7,624 nucleotides of DNA, taken from assembly GCA_000372225.1 (NCBI GenBank), contig AQTY01000048.1:1-7624 (forward strand). Direction: 5' to 3'. Below the pieces are notes generated by a model that was not told the origin of the DNA, ran no database searches, and saw nothing but the letters and a program-made list of their open reading frames with translations. Origin of the DNA: Candidatus Nitromaritima sp. SCGC AAA288-L16 (GTDB lineage Bacteria > Nitrospinota > Nitrospinia > Nitrospinales > VA-1). Positions 5,614-7,624 of the stretch are shown here, piece by piece. Position 1 is the first letter of the stretch; each line of letters starts with the position of its first letter. Position numbers and translations under genes: made by a program.

Positions 5614-6289
5614 TGTTACGGTTGATCATAACGTAGATAATACAGGTACAGCTGTGGTGAGTATGACTAACGCAAGCCCAACCACGGTTTCGGTGGATGA
5701 GTTTGAAATTGCTTTCACTGGTAACAATGCATTTACTTTGAATAACCTGACAACAAATGCGAGCTCAGGAGCATTTACCTTTACCGGAGAAACTACTTTT
5801 AACATTAAAGATGGTTTTGCGGTTACAATTTCCGGCAATGCGATTGCGGGCGATAAAGTTACATTTTCAGTATCTGAAGATGCGGCAAGTGGAATGGCTG
5901 TTTCAAGTACTATCACGGCTAATACAAGAAAAATAGCGGCAGGGACTACGACTAATGGAGACGGGGATAATGCTTTACTGATGGCTGATTTACAAAATGA
6001 ACTGGCTTTTAATAGCGTGACCTGGAGTTCAGGAGCCGGTTCATACACTTTTGATGAATATTATAATGCCGTGGTCAGCACAATAGGCATTGAATCATTT
6101 TCCGCTCAAGCGACACTTCGTCAGCAAGAAGGGATTATGCTCCAACTAAACAGTAGAAGGGAAAGTATTTCGGGTGTTTCGATTGACGAAGAAATGATAA
6201 AGATGATCAAATTTCAGCAGGCTTATAACGCATCGGCACGGATGATTTCAGTGGTAGATGAAATGCTCGATGCATTGAACCGAATGTAA
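5603..6289 (+). CDS. flgK: flgK, C-terminal part (gene split by a frameshift)
   Basis: This continues FlgK in the next frame; the open frame formally extends back to 5522, but those codons are an out-of-frame reading of the N-terminal part. About 110 residues of threonine-, alanine- and valine-rich beta-type sequence (surface domain D2) come first. The conserved C-terminal module follows: STIGIESFSAQATLRQQEGI, then ISGVSIDEEMIKMIKFQQAY and SARMISVVDEMLDALNRM, the typical D1/D0 helix that pairs with the N-terminal helix and binds FlgN. Absence of its own start and ribosome binding site, and the perfect fit after a one-base correction, show that this is the second half of one gene, not a separate one. 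flgL follows after 37 bases. Confidence 0.9.
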   Translation, partial: SALDVTVDHNVDNTGTAVVSMTNASPTTVSVDEFEIAFTGNNAFTLNNLTTNASSGAFTFTGETTFNIKDGFAVTISGNAIAGDKVTFSVSEDAASGMAVSSTITANTRKIAAGTTTNGDGDNALLMADLQNELAFNSVTWSSGAGSYTFDEYYNAVVSTIGIESFSAQATLRQQEGIMLQLNSRRESISGVSIDEEMIKMIKFQQAYNASARMISVVDEMLDALNRM

Positions 6290-6326
6290 CTTTCGTTAAA
6301 CGAGAATCGTAGACCGGAGAACCGAC

Positions 6327-7624
6327 ATGGTAATGCGAGTAACCAGTCAAACCCAACAACGAAATGCATTGAATAATATTTTTCGTATTACGGAAGATAT
6401 GTTCAATGCTCAAAAAGAAATTACATCGGGAAAGAAAATCCAAAAACCATCTGATGATCCATCCGGAATGCGAGATACGTTGGCATTACGGACAAATATC
6501 AAACAAATAAAACAATTTGAACGTAATATTAATAGTAATCAATTGTTTTTAAGCCGCGGAGAATCAGCAATTGATTCTATTGGCGTGAGCTTGACCCGGG
6601 CAAAGGAACTGTCAATCGTGGAGCTTGGCGGTCTGTCAACCTCAGAAACAAGAGGATATGCAAAGACAGAATTAGATAATATAATTGCCACCGTTCTCCA
6701 GGAGGCGAACACAAAAGTAAAAGATATGTATATTTTTTCTGGCACAGATGTCAACACAACTCCATTTGAATTAAGTGCCTCAGGAGCTGTGTATATATAT
6801 AATGGGAACTCAGATAACTTGATGATTCAAATCGAAGAGGATATCAATGTTAAGGTAAGTACACCAGGTTCGGAAGTTTTGGGGACAGACTTGGATCCTA
6901 ATTTAAATACTTCGACCAATGTTTCTGAATTAAATGGCGGAACTGGAATTACAGCTGGTTCTTTTACAATAACTGATAGAGCTGGAACGAGTGGTACGGT
7001 GACTATCACGTCGTCCATGACACTAGGAGATGTGATTACAGCTATAGGTAATGTCTCCTCTGTCAATGTAACCGCGTCCATAAATAGTTCTGGGAATGGC
7101 ATTACCCTTACGGATACGAGTTCTGTCATAACAAATTCGTTAACAGTCAGTGAAGTAGACGGAGGTACAACTGCATTAAGTTTAGGAATTGTTGGCACGA
7201 AAGATGGAAATATTGAGGGAATGGACCTGAACGCGGCTTTATCGACAAGTACTCTTATTTCAGAATTAAATGGCGGGGATGGCCTGACTCTTGGGGATAT
7301 CAATGTTATTAATGGGGCAGCTTCTAGTGCGGTAAGCCTAAGTTCTGCAACAACAATAGCTGAAGTCATCAACCTAATTAATGCAGCGGCTTCTGGTACG
7401 GTAACAGCATCAATCGACAGTGCAGGGACTTCACTTCAAGTTGTTTCAAATAACAGTTCTACAATCGCCGTGGTTAGCAATGTTGGCACTGACACAACGG
7501 CTGAAGAGCTTGGAATTGGTGGTGGGAGAAATGTGATCAACACCCTTTTTAAACTAAAGCAAGCCATGGAGTATGATGACACGTTTGCTATTTTAGCGTC
7601 TCTTGCTAATTTAGACTCCGGGTT
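6327..7624 (+). CDS. flgL: flgL, hook-filament junction protein HAP3 (3' end outside window)
   Basis: An open frame from ATG 6327 runs past the window end with 432 codons visible. GGAG at 6316-6319 gives a good ribosome binding site seven bases upstream. The N-terminus MVMRVTSQTQQRNALNNI and the motif ITSGKKIQKPSDDPSGMR at about residues 34-51 are the flagellin/FlgL D0-D1 signature. AKTELDNIIATVLQEANTKV then YIFSGTDVNTTPF (about residues 112-149) completes the N-terminal helical domain. After it come two diverged Flagellin_IN-type repeats (residues about 200-288 and 312-397), which belong to the surface-exposed domain. The C-terminal helical region is not in the window. FlgL joins FlgK to the filament and is an expected client of the upstream FlgN-like chaperone. 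The protein is longer than enterobacterial FlgL (about 317 residues) because of the inserted repeats. Confidence 0.93.
   Translation, partial: MVMRVTSQTQQRNALNNIFRITEDMFNAQKEITSGKKIQKPSDDPSGMRDTLALRTNIKQIKQFERNINSNQLFLSRGESAIDSIGVSLTRAKELSIVELGGLSTSETRGYAKTELDNIIATVLQEANTKVKDMYIFSGTDVNTTPFELSASGAVYIYNGNSDNLMIQIEEDINVKVSTPGSEVLGTDLDPNLNTSTNVSELNGGTGITAGSFTITDRAGTSGTVTITSSMTLGDVITAIGNVSSVNVTASINSSGNGITLTDTSSVITNSLTVSEVDGGTTALSLGIVGTKDGNIEGMDLNAALSTSTLISELNGGDGLTLGDINVINGAASSAVSLSSATTIAEVINLINAAASGTVTASIDSAGTSLQVVSNNSSTIAVVSNVGTDTTAEELGIGGGRNVINTLFKLKQAMEYDDTFAILASLANLDSG
6924..7190 (+). repeat. Flagellin_IN-type repeat 1 in flgL
   Basis: About 89 residues begin SELNGGTGITAG, pass through a T-L-G-D-V-I-x-A-I motif, then VTASINSSGNGITLTD, and end in ALSLGI. 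The order of motifs matches repeat 2 at 7260-7517. The L-N-G-G-x-G start and the dV-I-x-x-I-N-like centre are those of the Flagellin_IN motif found in the variable domains of flagellins, FliD and FlgL. The similarity is at protein level; the DNA is diverged. Confidence 0.75.
7260..7517 (+). repeat. Flagellin_IN-type repeat 2 in flgL
   Basis: About 86 residues begin SELNGGDGLTLGDINVING, then SSATTIAEVINLINAA, then VTASIDSAGTSLQVVS, and end in EELGI. This copy is closer than repeat 1 to the Flagellin_IN consensus. Each unit is followed by a short glycine-containing link. Duplication of this surface module lengthens the exposed domain of FlgL. Confidence 0.78.

Noticed and set aside
5626..6048. 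140-codon minus-strand open frame opposite the FlgK surface domain
   Set aside because: Same cause as over flgL: antisense of a biased beta-rich domain. The plus-strand FlgK reading continues on both sides.
6827..7372. 181-codon minus-strand open frame opposite flgL, rich in V, P, S and T
   Set aside because: It is the antisense of the repetitive threonine- and serine-rich FlgL domain. Low-complexity coding on the plus strand often leaves such a frame open, and no start signal or domain supports it.
1..7624. tRNA, rRNA, CRISPR array or defence system
   Set aside because: No cloverleaf, rRNA signature or regularly spaced direct repeats were seen, and every large gene belongs to sugar metabolism or the flagellum.

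Overview
The window suggests a flagellated Gram-negative bacterium. It carries heptose/surface-sugar genes and hook-basal-body genes, including the end of a P-ring protein (FlgI), and the flagellar operon has a good sigma-54 (-24/-12) promoter match. The DNA is rather AT-rich. A Nitrospinota- or deltaproteobacteria-like source would fit, but that is only an impression; nothing here fixes the taxon.

Positions 1-2404 (+ strand) hold a surface-sugar block: a radical SAM/SPASM-type enzyme, an NAD-dependent nucleotide-sugar epimerase, and the first ~49 codons of a HxGH-type sugar nucleotidyltransferase that is cut off. A SIS-domain phosphoheptose isomerase (GmhA-like) lies on the minus strand at 2434-3045, with a plausible sigma-70 promoter and a structured ~100-nt leader. 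Together these point to a nucleotide-activated heptose or related sugar for LPS or another glycan.

The most striking structural feature is a perfect 40-bp inverted repeat: 1-40 is the exact reverse complement of 2390-2429. The right copy interrupts the nucleotidyltransferase. Flipping the segment between the copies would put isomerase, radical SAM enzyme, epimerase and nucleotidyltransferase in one co-directional operon. This could be an invertible segment, a real rearrangement, or a fold-back chimera from amplification or assembly; I think the chimera is most likely. A second apparent breakpoint lies near 3274-3292, where only the last ~44 codons of flgI remain.

Positions 3274-7624 (+ strand) are flagellar. 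In order they are the flgI 3' remnant, a strong intrinsic terminator (3446-3488), a sigma-54 promoter (3567-3582), flgJ (rod-binding domain only), a FlgN-like chaperone, flgK and the 5' part of flgL, which runs off the end. flgK is split by a one-base frame change at a run of eight T's (5596-5603). Removing one T restores a 562-residue FlgK. FlgL carries two diverged Flagellin_IN-type repeats in its central domain. The operon is coherent: rod assembly factor, export chaperone, and the two hook-filament junction proteins the chaperone would serve.
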